64,000 nucleotides of DNA from Effrenium voratum (taxonomy: Eukaryota; Sar; Dinophyceae; Suessiales; Symbiodiniaceae), in contig CAUJNA010000495.1 in NCBI GenBank assembly GCA_963377175.1, positions 44,705-108,704 of the forward strand, in the 5' to 3' direction. Numbering within the stretch: position 1 is the first letter of the stretch; each line of letters starts with the position of its first letter. The notes under the pieces are model-generated. The model saw nothing but the letters and a program-made list of their open reading frames with translations, had not been told where the DNA came from and did no database searches. The position numbers were made by a program, and so were the translations under genes. Shown here piece after piece: positions 47,776-57,322 of the stretch.

Positions 47776-47961
47776 TTGCCCTCATGCCCCAAACAATGTT
47801 CGTGCGTGCTTGGCATCAGCCTCGCTACAAACATGTTGCAAATGTATGAGGAGCTCTTGGAAAAGGCCACCGGCCCCGTCATTGATGGACACATCGACGA
47901 GGCCGAAAGCTGCTGCGTGAATTTGCTACCGTTGCTCGAATCTTCCCTCCGAGAGGATTGA
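47776..47961 (+). CDS. candidate terminal exon
   Basis: The frame ends at TGA 47959-47961 and reads ATNMLQMYEELLEKATGP, then IDGHIDEAESCCVNLLPLL and ESSLRED. It is helical and acidic with no bias to local repeats. It probably begins at an acceptor near 47,800-47,825 rather than at the Met at 47776. No family recognised. Confidence 0.35.
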   Translation: MPSCPKQCSCVLGISLATNMLQMYEELLEKATGPVIDGHIDEAESCCVNLLPLLESSLRED

Positions 47962-49774
47962 ATGTTGCGTTGCTTGGGTTGACGCTGCTGCGAGCAGTGA
48001 AGGCTGACTCGCTTTGGCGGCCCCTGCGTGTTCGAGTTTGGATGTCAGGGAACAACCCAAGCACGTGCTTGAACTTTGTTGTTGTGTCGGCGCCAAGTAC
48101 AAATTTTCCCGGCTTGTGTCCACACTTGACGCAAGCGAGCCTGATATAGTTACGCTCATGCTGAACTTTGGGCCCACCCCTTTTTCTTTGGCGGGGACAA
48201 GAGACACCACAGGCAGATTACCAACCCTGAAATGGCCTGAAGTGAAATTTTTTGTCACCTGGTCCGACGACCTCCACATTGGTCAATTCCCTGGCTCTGA
48301 TTGGTCTTGCAGCTCCTTTCCACTTGCAGGAGCGTACCGCCTGGTTGGCCTTCGAAAAAGCCGAGGCTTGGATGCTCGTTCCACATCAAAACCATGCAGG
48401 CGACAAGGTTTGGCGCGCGTAGAGCCTATTGATGTGACTGTCGCGATTGTTCAAGGAAACATGAGGCAGTTCTGGATCGTTCATTTTTGCCAACTGAAGA
48501 GCTTGCGTGCAGGATGCGCAAGCTTTGTTGAATGACTTCGATGGGGGCAAGATCAGCGGTGAATCAATCGAGGCCATTGCTGAAATCATGCTGGTGCAAT
48601 GGCCACTTTAAGCTTCAACTGCCGGCGAGGTTGAGCTTTTGTCAGATTCCGAGCCGCTTGGGAAGCGCTAAACAAATTGTCTCTGGTACGCCTGCTGCAG
48701 TTTGCCCCAGTGTGAGCATGGGCGCGATGCCGCGCAATCTCTGATTTCTGAGCCTTGCCATCTGGTTTTGGCTCCAGAAAGAATCCGCGTCATGATGCTT
48801 TCCACGACTTGACCACAAGTGCAATTGATTCGGGAAAAGCTTCAATGGGAGGCATGTACCACTTTCTCCATACACATGTATGCATATTTTGCGGTCTCGC
48901 AACATACATAGACCCACGCTTACAAACATTCATGTGTGTCTATACATATGCACACATGCATGCACACTCATATTCTTACGTACAAACATACACACATAGA
49001 TACACAGATACGTAGTTACATAGACAAAAAGATACACAGATACATTGGTGCATAGATACAAATAGATGGACAGATAGACGCGTACATGCTCAATGGATAC
49101 GTGTACAGTACATGTACAGACATATGTACACGAGCACACTTACAGATTTTCACCCTCGAATTGCAGATATTGTGTAAGTGCGAGAGCCAAAGTGAACCGA
49201 CCAACTTGCAATGGCCGAAGGTCCGCCAGCTGCCACGCTCTCAGCAGGCTTGCAAGAATGAAGGCATTTTACTTGTAGAATTGTTAAAGTCTTTGCAGCT
49301 TACTTCCAACAGCGAACGTCGGAGCATGCTGGCATCGGGCAGCTGCACGCGCGCAAATTCTGCAATGCTGTAAAGTGTGGTAAATATGAATAATCAAATG
49401 ATTTGGCAAGATTTAAACGGGAAGTACACACGTATGTGTAGGTATATGAAGATCGACCAAAACCCCTCATGGCAGTTTTTTTGTAACGGCTCAATACGAA
49501 AGCTTATTCGGTGTTACGGCGCTGTGGCCGCGGAAGATCATGGGATGAAGCCCTACTTGTGTACTACAGGTGTACTGAAAAGTTGTCATGCTTGAATTGA
49601 AGCGGCTCGTGCACTCTACTATTAATGAAAGCTGCGATATTTAAGCTGAGCTGCCAAAGTGTACTTCGTGTGTTCCTCTTGTACTGCGCTGAGAACGATC
49701 CCAAACGATACCTGCGCGATTCCGAAACGATGCCGCCCAGTGCATTGGGCCCATTCGCGCTATCGAAGTGTACT
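47962..49774. other. no supportable gene
   Basis: A 173-codon plus-strand frame (48014-48535) includes WPEVKFFVTWSDDLHIG but no known domain. From about 48,870 to 49,140 the sequence is a degenerate ACATA/ACAGATA simple repeat. Confidence 0.4.
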
Positions 49775-50329
49775 TCGCCCTCTCGCGCGCCAGACTTTGT
49801 AGAAACGCGCGACAAAACGAACTTCGGGCCGCCACGTTTCGGACCTCGAAATTTGTTCTGGCGTCATGTGCCGGGGTCCTTCTGATTCCCGCGGCTGACG
49901 TTGTAGAGAAGCGCGAAAAAAAACAAATTTCAGACTGCGTTTGCGCGCGTTGCAGACCTCGAAAAGTGTTCTGTTCTTTGGATTCCCGTGGCAGCCTTTT
50001 GCAGAGCCTGAAATTCATTTTTCCGCTCGTTTCGGAGGTGTTGTGGTATCATACTCGGCAGTTCTTTTGCTTCCTGCGGCAGACTTTGCAGAAACGTGCG
50101 AACAAATAATTTGCCGTCCGAAATTCATTTTATCGCGCGTTTCGGATCATATTTGGCGGTGCTTCTGTGGATTCCTGTACAAACGCACGAGTAAACGAAT
50201 TTCGCGGTCCGAAATTCGTTGATTCACGAATTCGGACCTCAAAAAACGTTCTGGCATCGCGGCAGACGTTGTAGACACGCGCGGGGAAAAAAGAGAGAAG
50301 AAAAAACGAATCTCGGACCGCGAAATTCG
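49775..50329. repeat. degenerate tandem repeat of about 110-130 bases
   Basis: Four to five units share TTTCGGACCTCGAAA, GATTCCCG.GGC, GCAGAC.TTG.AGA, ACGCGCGA and CGAAATTCGTTT parts in the same order, with heavy divergence. The last unit ends exactly where the retroposon at 50330 begins. Confidence 0.75.
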
Positions 50330-52205
50330 TTGGAATCCTTATGGCTGGGGCAGGTGGTGTGAGGTGTCATTGCTTGAGAAGCATGCCTGCGTCCGGTTTG
50401 CCAAGCCAAAATAGCCGGTCCAGGACCAGTCCGGCTTTGGCTTCAAAGCTCTCTGAATTTTTCCTCCAGTGCCATGCTCATGGCACAGGTGGAAGCCACG
50501 AATGGAGGCCTGGTGTCCTGCTGTGGCTCCTGGCATGAACTACCTTCGCCAGATGCTCGGCCTCGTGCTGAAGGGTTCATCTTTGGTGGCTGGAGGCGAG
50601 TCAGCAACATCCGGCGTATTGTGGGGTGTCTGCGGCACGGTCAGGGCCGCGTTGGCTACATGGAAAGATTTGAGGGCTTGGGGCCTTGCAGGCGCCGGTC
50701 TTGGAGCCAGCCATGGTCCACCAGCTTGACGCGGCTTTGTTGTGTTGGAGCATGGTTTTTGGTGTCCAGCGCTATCGTCACCTTCAGCGATCGCGCGTTG
50801 CCAGCGCGGACACCAGCAGTCCCATCGGCGTGGTGGGTTCCATTGGGCGGTGGTGCCTCGGGACCATGCTTTCTGGCACGGACCTGTTCCCGGCCGGCGA
50901 TCGGTCCTACAGTTTTCGCAGAATTTGCCCCATTGTGCCAGGGGGACTGGACGGATCAGTTCATAGTATGCCGCACCAGCAAGCGACTCCGACTATGTCC
51001 TCATCTCCATCTTTGCCTGTGGCCGGTGCGGAGTTTGACGTGGCCTTCAGCCAGAAGGCCGAGCGCTGGCAACGAGCGGGCCACTTGAGCAACCCTGAGC
51101 CCCCTGTGGCCCGTCTGGCCGCAGGCATTGGTTCCATCTGGCTGCGCGGTCTGCCTGGGCTGAGAGGATGTGGCATCTCTTTGCTTCTCTTGGCAATGGG
51201 CAAGACGGCGTGCGGCGGTGAGGACTTGCCGGACCGGTACCGCCATGTTTGCATGGTTGCCGAGCAAAGTTGGGCGGCCATTGTGGCCTACTACCACTGC
51301 CAGGTGACTGCTCCCCGACTTCGGTCAGTTGTTCGGGCTATTGAATGGGCGGCATGCAGGCGTCTCTTTGCTGTGCAGGATTGGACTTTTGACAAGGGAT
51401 CCGCTCAGTCCTTCTACTGTGACCTGGCGCTTCAGGTGGGATCACCATTCGCCGAGGCTAAGCATGAACAAATGGCTACCGGACCCTCAGCATGTCCCAA
51501 AATCCGGTGTTTAGGTTTTGGGTTCGCCCAATATCAGGGCAGGCGCCCAAGCTTTATGGCTGTCTGAGTTTCCTTTTCACTGGATGCAGGGGGAAGGTTT
51601 TTCGCTCTGGCCTCAACGATACCAAGCATTGCCAGCGCAACGTCCATGCGGTGCGAGACTTGGCGGGTCGATGATTGAGCATATATCCTCGACCTCTGAT
51701 GCTGCCCAGGATGAGCCCTGCCAGGACTTGTCCGGGGCGCTTTTGGTGTGCCCAGCGGCAAGCGCTTGGCCACTGTCGGCCCTTTTCGACATAAGCGTCT
51801 TGGTGACCCTCGTCCACTTTGCGTCCATCTTGAAGGGTTCTTGTGGCATCTGGCTTGTGGATCATGTCGCCGGCTTTGATGGCGCTCATCCGAGGGCGGA
51901 GCAACATGGCCGGACAGGTCCGCTGTCTCCTTTTCGGGATCCAGTCGTTGGCCGTGTACTTTGAGTGGGTCGCGTCCAAAGACAACTGGCGTCCAAAGAC
52001 AACTGGAGTGACGGCATTGGCATTACGATCCCACCGTGCTCTCGGTATTCCTCTTCAAGCGGATTTTCCAGTTCTTCTGAGTGCATTGGGGTGTGTAGTG
52101 CGTTGGAGCCAGGTAGGCTGCCCTTTGGAAAATCGCGTCCGTGTTGCGGACAGCCGGTTTTGACCAACGCACTTCCTTTGAACTGAACCCCATTTAACAA
52201 ATTAG
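50330..52205 (+). mobile_element. decayed retroposon, long copy
   Basis: Its first about 95 bases (TTGGAATCCTTATGGCTGGG onward) and last about 100 bases (ending AACTGAACCCCATTTAA) reappear, joined, in the short copy at 53439-53700, which defines the ends. Near the 3' end (51,840-52,020, plus strand) the frame reads ALMALIRGRSN and YFEWVASKDNW followed by SDGI, which resembles the end of a reverse transcriptase/RNase H region I recall from dinoflagellate retroelements. A 17-base tandem duplication there (CGTCCAAAGACAACTGG twice, 51,974-52,007) shifts the frame. A 293-codon frame at 50686-51567 has no recognisable motif. Confidence 0.6.
51843..52163 (+). pseudogene. RNase H-like remnant of the retroposon
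   Basis: The frame reads ALMALIRGRSNMAGQ and then LFGIQSLAVYFEWVASKDN. The preceding frame carries IWLVDHVAGFDGAH, so the Trp-x-x-Asp-His/Asn block of the original protein is split by a frame change near 51,870. The 17-base duplication then separates KDNW from SDGI. The assignment rests on memory of the family; substitutions and shifts show it is inactive. Confidence 0.45.
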
Positions 52206-52679
52206 ACCGGGAGTCCGTGAATGCGGAGGCGCACCCCGTGGACACATCAGCTTACTAGAGGACGATTGACCCAAAAGCATTTTTCCCCAAGCGCTCTTCC
52301 AGCCGCGAAAACACATTTTTACATCGCTGCGGCGAGCGTGTCTGCGCGCGGCGATGCTCAATGTGTATGGTCACATGAGAGCTCCATCTCATTGTCCTAC
52401 GAGAGGAAACGTGGCAGTGTCTGCGCAAGCTGCATTGTTCCAGGCTGCTGCGCGCAAGTTGCTCTCTGCAGTGGCTCGACACCTGTCTTCAAGCTGTTCT
52501 GTGTTGCTCTGTGCAAAAGTTTCTCTCGCAAGACGCTCGGCGCTTGTGTAAATGCGCAAGATGCTCATGAGCTGTGGAGGTGCTCCGCGCACTATACGTC
52601 TGCGCTTCAGGGTTGCGATTTTCCGGTCGGAGCCGCCAGGACATACTACGGCTTCTTTGCTTGAGCCGGAGCACGCACG
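52206..52679. other. no supportable gene
   Basis: Mixed sequence between the retroposon and the next tandem array. Frames on both strands are open for up to about 147 codons without known features. Confidence 0.35.
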
Positions 52680-53050
52680 ATCCACACAACCTTGAGCTTT
52701 TGCGCCTCGACCACGCCGATCCGCGCAGAGGGTCGCGCGGCCAAATCAAAAAAAACCTCGAGTTTTTGTACCTCGACCACGCCGATCCCCGCAGAGGGTT
52801 CATCCGCGCACCGCAAAAACGCAAAACAATTTTGAGTTTTTGCACCTCGACCAGGTTCGCAAAAAGCCTCGCCTCGACCACGCCGATCCCCGCAGAGGGT
52901 CGTGCGGCCAGATGAGAAATGGAAAAAAACCTCGAGTTTTTGTACCTCGACCACGCCGATCCCTGCAGAGGGTCGCGCGGGCAGATCATAAATCGCAAAA
53001 ATCCTTGAGTTTTTGCACCTCGACCACGCCGATCCCCGCAGAGGGTCGCA
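52680..53050. repeat. tandem repeat built on CACCTCGACCACGCCGATCC
   Basis: Five units of roughly 70-85 bases. Each has TTGAGTTTTTG.ACCTCGACCA, CGCCGATCCC.GCAGAGGGT and CGCGCGGCCAGAT-like parts, with variable A-rich linkers. Several fragments are inverted or truncated near 52,850. Confidence 0.85.
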
Positions 53051-53105
53051 ATCCCGATCGACGATCAAAGTCCCGTCCCGGCGTCCCAGAAAGCTAAACT
53101 TAACT

Positions 53106-53385
53106 CACATTGCACTTGGCTCTATGTGCTTGGCTCCATGCACTTGGCTCTATGCACTCGGCTCTACGCACTCGGCTCTGTGCACTTGGCTCTGTGCATT
53201 TGGCTCTATGCACTTGGCTCTGCACGGCTCTATGCATTTGGCTACATGCGCTTCGCTCCACGCACTTGGCTCTACGCACTCGGCTCTGTGCACTTGGCTC
53301 TATTTGCGCTTGGCTCTATGCACTTGGCTCTATGCACTGCACGGCTCTATGCACGGCGCTCCATGCGCTTGGCTCTATGAATTTG
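53106..53385. repeat. 14-bp tandem repeat, GGCTCTATGCACTT
   Basis: About twenty copies of a 14-base unit with TATGC/TACGC/TGTGC and ACTTG/ACTCG variants, a few units shortened (GGCTCTGCACGGC). Confidence 0.93.
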
Positions 53386-53409
53386 ACACCGCGATGCTTT
53401 CGGAAATAC

Positions 53410-53438
53410 AAAGGAGAGCAGCAGTGCTTCGATCAAGC
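53410..53438 (+). repeat. 29-bp direct repeat, left
   Basis: The 29 bases beginning AAAGGAGAGCAGCAGTGC are repeated without mismatch at 53701-53729. The two copies flank the short retroposon copy exactly and are best read as its target-site duplication. Confidence 0.85.
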
Positions 53439-53700
53439 ATTGGAATCCTTAAGGCTGGGGCAGGTGGTGTGAGGTGTCATTGCTTGAGAAGCATGCCTGC
53501 ATCCGGTTTGCCATTTTGATCAAGCCAAACAACCGGCGCTCTGAACTGCTGGGCAGTAGATGTCCAGGCGCATCCTGTCTGGGAGCCAGGTAGGCTGCCC
53601 TTTGGAAAAGGGCGTCCGCGTTGCGGACATCCGGGAGCAACCCGGTTTTGACCAATGCACTTCCTCTGAACTGAACCCCATTTAAAAAAATCAGCTTATA
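53439..53700 (+). mobile_element. retroposon, short internally deleted copy
   Basis: 262 bases that join the start and the end of the long copy at 50330-52205, with almost all of the interior missing. The 3' end is A-rich (TTTAAAAAAATC). The flanking 29-base direct repeats are long for a cut-and-paste transposon and fit target-primed reverse transcription. No coding capacity. Confidence 0.75.
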
Positions 53701-53729
53701 AAAGGAGAGCAGCAGTGCTTCGATCAAGC
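53701..53729 (+). repeat. 29-bp direct repeat, right
   Basis: Perfect partner of 53410-53438. Confidence 0.85.
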
Positions 53730-55349
53730 GTTCTTTTGCTTATCTGCCTATCACACGCTCTGTCGTAGCTGTCTGTCTCAACTCTGTCAGAGTTGTGTCG
53801 TGTCACATCTGCCCATGTAGGCTTGCACCAGGACTCGTTTGAACTTTGTGCTATTGCGCTTTAACGCGTTCCTGTACACAGCCTGGATTCAAGATTCGAG
53901 ACGAGTGTGCTGAGAATCTTGAATCCTGGATCCTAATGTGCTATGAGGCGCTCTGAATCATCTCTGGATTCAAGAGATCACAGATTCAAGAATCTGCATC
54001 TCTGCCTAGCCGCCCTAACGAGCTTCGACCCGTTCTCCACGTACACGGCTTGGACTTAAGATTCAAAATGAGAGTCCTTAGAATCTTGAATGCTTGAATC
54101 CAAAGGTGATGTACGTATAGTACGGGTATTCTCGCCCCCACATTCGAAGTGCCCCTCCCCCAACCCTTCCAGCATCCCCGCGCACCTCCCGCCTCCCCCA
54201 GAGCAAGCCCAGCCTAAACGCCTCACCTAAAGCCAACCCCAGCCGGTGCGTCCTACACACACATGCTCTCCCGGCGACCTCTTCCCCCCATGGCTTCGGG
54301 GTGTGGGGGGTGGTTAAGGCTTAGTTTAGTGGGTATGTTTGGCAAAGTGTGGGCCGCGATATACTTGGATTAAGGTTGGTTGGGCTTGGTTTGGGTTCGG
54401 TTCTAGATCAGGTTGTCCAGAACGACTGGCCAGGCTAAGGTGAGTTTAGTGTGATATTTTTTGTGTGGGTTTAGAGCTGAGTTTGTTTGAGAGCTGGTGC
54501 AGAGGGGTTGCGCAGGGCTGGAGATGCCGGGATACCAGGGATGCTGAAGACGCTGAGGGACCGAGGGTGCGTGTTGCAAGTTATGTAGGTGGCAAATTGT
54601 TGCAAGACGACCGCCAAATTTAATATCAGCATGTATCCAAATATAAGCGATGAAAAAACACTTGTCAATGAAGGTTGGGTACAACTTGCTGAATTCGAGC
54701 CGTGGAAGGATTGGTTCAGGGCGCGGAAGTTTGCGGAAGCTTGCGGAAGCTTCTGCGGAGAATAAACACTCAAAAGGCGTAAGTCACATTGGCGTGCGCA
54801 AAGTGCACTTAAAGCCACATGGCAGCCCCAACCCGAAGCACACCTTCTTCAAGAGTAGTACGCGAAGTGTGCCTTGGCAGCTTCATCGTCCCTGTAACAG
54901 CTCTACTATTCCGCTTTGTTCCTCGTGTTTGACAGACATTTTTGCAAATCATCAACTTGAGAGAAAGGAACCCAATCCTGATTGCAACTGACACCCAAGT
55001 CAATTATAAAGGTGTTTCATGTACTTGCGCAGTTGCATGTATATCTTAGTTCATTTTTGCGCAAAATTCCATGTCAATTTTGCAAAGCAGCTAGCTACGT
55101 TTTCATCATGATAACAGCTATTGAAACTCAGGAGATCAAACCAAATTCAGCTAGTCGGTTGTGGTTTCATTTCAAAAAGCACTAGGAGACCACAGCTATT
55201 GTCATGGCCAGTTACAACTAGAATCAAGCTCAATTTCATAAGGGTTATAGCCCTTATCTAAATCCATGTGGTTTTAACCAAGCAAGAACTGAGCCAAGCC
55301 AATGCCAGAAAAGAGTTTTCAATCATAGATATTAGTCTTAGCATACCAT
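53730..55349. other. no supportable gene
   Basis: 53,870-54,110 holds repeated GATTCAAGATT and AATCTTGAATCC words, some inverted. Elsewhere short frames only. Confidence 0.45.
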
Positions 55350-55872
55350 GCTAGAAAATGCGGTGTTTTCAGCATTCGCTCAGATCATGTTGCCCTAGAT
55401 CGAAGGTCTCATATTCAAGACTCCACATAAACCGTTTTAGAATATCCTCAATCCTGTCCCCCACAAAACTTGGCATTTTTCTCTGGATTCTTTAAGATTT
55501 TCCCACCTGCGTTGAAGATCTTCAGATCTCCCATATTTTGTTTTTTGAGGATCGTCCATCCTGGCCAGTCCTCAGTCCCGCAGGCGGTGCACATTCACAA
55601 ATTGACTCTTGGAACGAGTGCTCCTTGTCTGCCTGTTTGAATTCTTCACTTCCATACTTGGGCAATCCAGGATGTGCTAAGCACCCAAGTACAGATTTGA
55701 AGAATCCCAGTGAGAGACTTCGATCTTCAATCTTGTATGCAGGACATGCTGGCACGTGGTGGCAAATCCTGGATTGCACTAAGTACTGATGCTAGAATTA
55801 TGTCCAAAGAAGGAGTGCGTTTTTAGAGCATCGTTTTCAGAAACGCAAGTGCGTTTTACATGCATTTTTACA
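55350..55872. repeat. dispersed repeat, copy B
   Basis: Diverged partner of 9175-9895, same strand and order, about 200 bases shorter. The stretch rich in GTGCTAGCAC present in copy A is reduced here to GTGCTAAGCAC. Confidence 0.75.
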
Positions 55873-55911
55873 GAATTACTTTCTTTGATCAACAACCTGA
55901 GTTTTCCCCGC

Positions 55912-55924
55912 GGGGGGGGGGGGG
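55912..55924. repeat. 13-G run at composition change
   Basis: TTTTCCCCGC followed by thirteen G. Composition starts to turn AT-rich within the next 100-200 bases. Confidence 0.8.
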
Positions 55925-56187
55925 AAATGTAGAAAAGGCTGATTTCAGGGGGTAGGGGGTAGATGGTTGCCTGTTCTGTTTTTTATTTCACAATTCAACA
56001 CGTGTTCTATCTTATTCGTTTCAAGGCTGATTTTGGGGGCAAGAAATAACGATATGAATGCGGCAACGAATTGATGATTTTGTCCCCTGTTTCGTTCCAG
56101 ATTTCAACTTTTAGTTTTATTGATTGAAAGAGGTTAGGACTTTCTGTGGTTTCATGGGTTGGCTTTTGGGTGGGTCTTCTTGTTTTC

Positions 56188-56487
56188 CTATTCTTTGTTT
56201 ATGTCGTATTCAAAATCTGATGAGGTTTCAATGTAATCTCCTATCTCTTCCTGTGTTGTTTGCTGTTTGTATTCTTTTGTTGTTTCTTCAGTCTTTGGTG
56301 GTTTTGGTTTCTTAACATTGTTGCTGTGTTTTTTGGTTCTTTCGTGTTTTGCTTTCTGACTAAGTGAGACCAGAGCGATACAGATTTCCTCAAATCCACT
56401 TTTCGGAAATCCAAAATCCACTTTACGGAAATCCAAAATCCACTTTTCGGAAATCCAAAATCCACTTTTCAGAAATCCAAACTCCAC
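56188..56487 (-). CDS. possible small charged protein over the 22-bp repeat
   Basis: The C-terminal two thirds (56,390-56,188) read as a Lys/Glu/Thr-rich tail (HERTKKHSNNVKKPKPP and YIETSSDFEYDINKE) similar in style to the viral proteins to the right. The N-terminal third is only the 22-base repeat in translation. It may be the 3' end of a viral gene whose 5' part was replaced by the repeat, or chance. Confidence 0.28.
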   Translation of the reverse strand: MEFGFLKSGFWISEKWILDFRKVDFGFPKSGFEEICIALVSLSQKAKHERTKKHSNNVKKPKPPKTEETTKEYKQQTTQEEIGDYIETSSDFEYDINKE

Positions 56488-56501
56488 TTTTCGGAATTCT
56501 A
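56392..56501. repeat. 22-bp tandem repeat
   Basis: Five units of AAATCCACTTTTCGGAAATC plus two bases, with one to four changes each, and a detached sixth unit at 56548-56569. It sits at the presumed left margin of the viral block. Confidence 0.93.
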
Positions 56502-56584
56502 AAAAACCACCTAAAATGACAGTTTCGGGACACTTTTTGAACTTCCAAAATCCACTTTTCAGAAAACCAAAAAGCGCTTTTCAG

Positions 56585-56688
56585 GATGGCTCGGGCACAT
56601 GGCTCAAACGCTGGTGATGCTTTTCGCTGGTGATGCTGGTTGTTGGTGATGCTGGTGTCTGATGATGCTGGCTGCTGATTATGATGGA
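56585..56688. repeat. GGTGATGCT repeats
   Basis: Irregular copies of GGTGATGCT and GATGATGCTGGCT directly downstream of the methyltransferase stop. Composition differs from the viral genes. Confidence 0.6.
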
Positions 56689-57300
56689 CTAAAACAAACT
56701 AACAAGCAATTCACTAATCAAATCAGTAGGTATCTTATACAACTCATCTTGTTAACAAAATTAATGTATCCATCACCCCAATCAACCTTTTTACCGCTCG
56801 GCAACCGTTGAGCAGTTTCAAGATGTTTTCCATTTCTTATCTTGCCACAATCCCTTTTGCATAATGGTCTGGGTTTCCACGTTTCAATGTTAGTCCACAA
56901 CCTCGTTCGCTTTCTGTAGTTCATGCCATATTTACAGTAATCCACATCATAATACTTTAGACCACTCATAAAGGGCTGTTCCTTTAACAATCCAGGTGCA
57001 GGTTTTCAATGACCCGCCACTTCGGTTTGAAGTAGTCGATGATTTCAAGGGTTTTCAAAACAATACTATTAGCTACTCAATCTTTCGGACACCCCTTGTC
57101 TTCGCTATGCTGTATTTTGTGCACGGAGGAGATGACCAAATCACATCAAACTCTCCAACATCAAACTCTTTGCAGTCCCAACTCAAAATATCAGTGTTGA
57201 TGTTAGCATTTTTGAAATCCAAGGAAATCACACTGTAGCCCAAATCACGAGCGACCATACCAACACTACCTGTACCACTAAATAATTCTAATAATTTCAT
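56689..57300 (-). CDS. cytosine-5 DNA methyltransferase, frame broken
   Basis: Transfers a methyl group from S-adenosylmethionine to carbon 5 of cytosine in DNA. From the Met at 57300: motif I LELFSGTGSVG (residues 4-14) binds the cofactor, and motif IV SSPPCTKYS (residues 56-64) carries the catalytic Cys60. The frame then breaks near 57,076, near 57,003 and near 56,748. Sense continues each time one phase over: DYFKPKWRVIEN (motif VI), GLLKEQPFMSG, DYCKYGMNYRKRTRLWTN (motif VIII), PLCKRDCG and a C-terminal LYKIPTDLI, ending at TAG 56689-56691. About 204 codons fits the short viral and phage type. The start is 22 bases after the polymerase stop. The role could be protection from host nucleases (inference). 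Confidence 0.85.
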
Positions 57301-57318
57301 ATTATTAGAATTATTTAG
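57278..57318. terminator. perfect 18-bp inverted repeat between polymerase and methyltransferase
   Basis: CTAAATAATTCTAATAAT, a 5-base loop TTCAT, then the exact complement. It lies 5 bases past the polymerase stop and includes the first codons of the methyltransferase, whose ATG is in the loop. Hairpins mark transcript ends in several eukaryotic DNA viruses, so a transcript-end role is inferred. Confidence 0.6.
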
Positions 57319-57322
57319 ATAC

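Noticed and set aside
50686..51567. 293-codon plus-strand frame as an independent gene
   Set aside because: It lies wholly inside the retroposon, overlaps other equally long frames and shows no domain. Only the later RNase H-like part could be supported.
53439..53700. Solo LTR of a retroelement
   Set aside because: If it were an LTR, both ends of the long copy should carry the full 262 bases. Instead its left part matches only the start of the long copy and its right part only the end, so it is an internal-deletion derivative.
56996..57238. Plus-strand frame across the methyltransferase, and plus-strand frames across the polymerase
   Set aside because: Antisense shadows. The minus strand carries the recognisable catalytic motifs.
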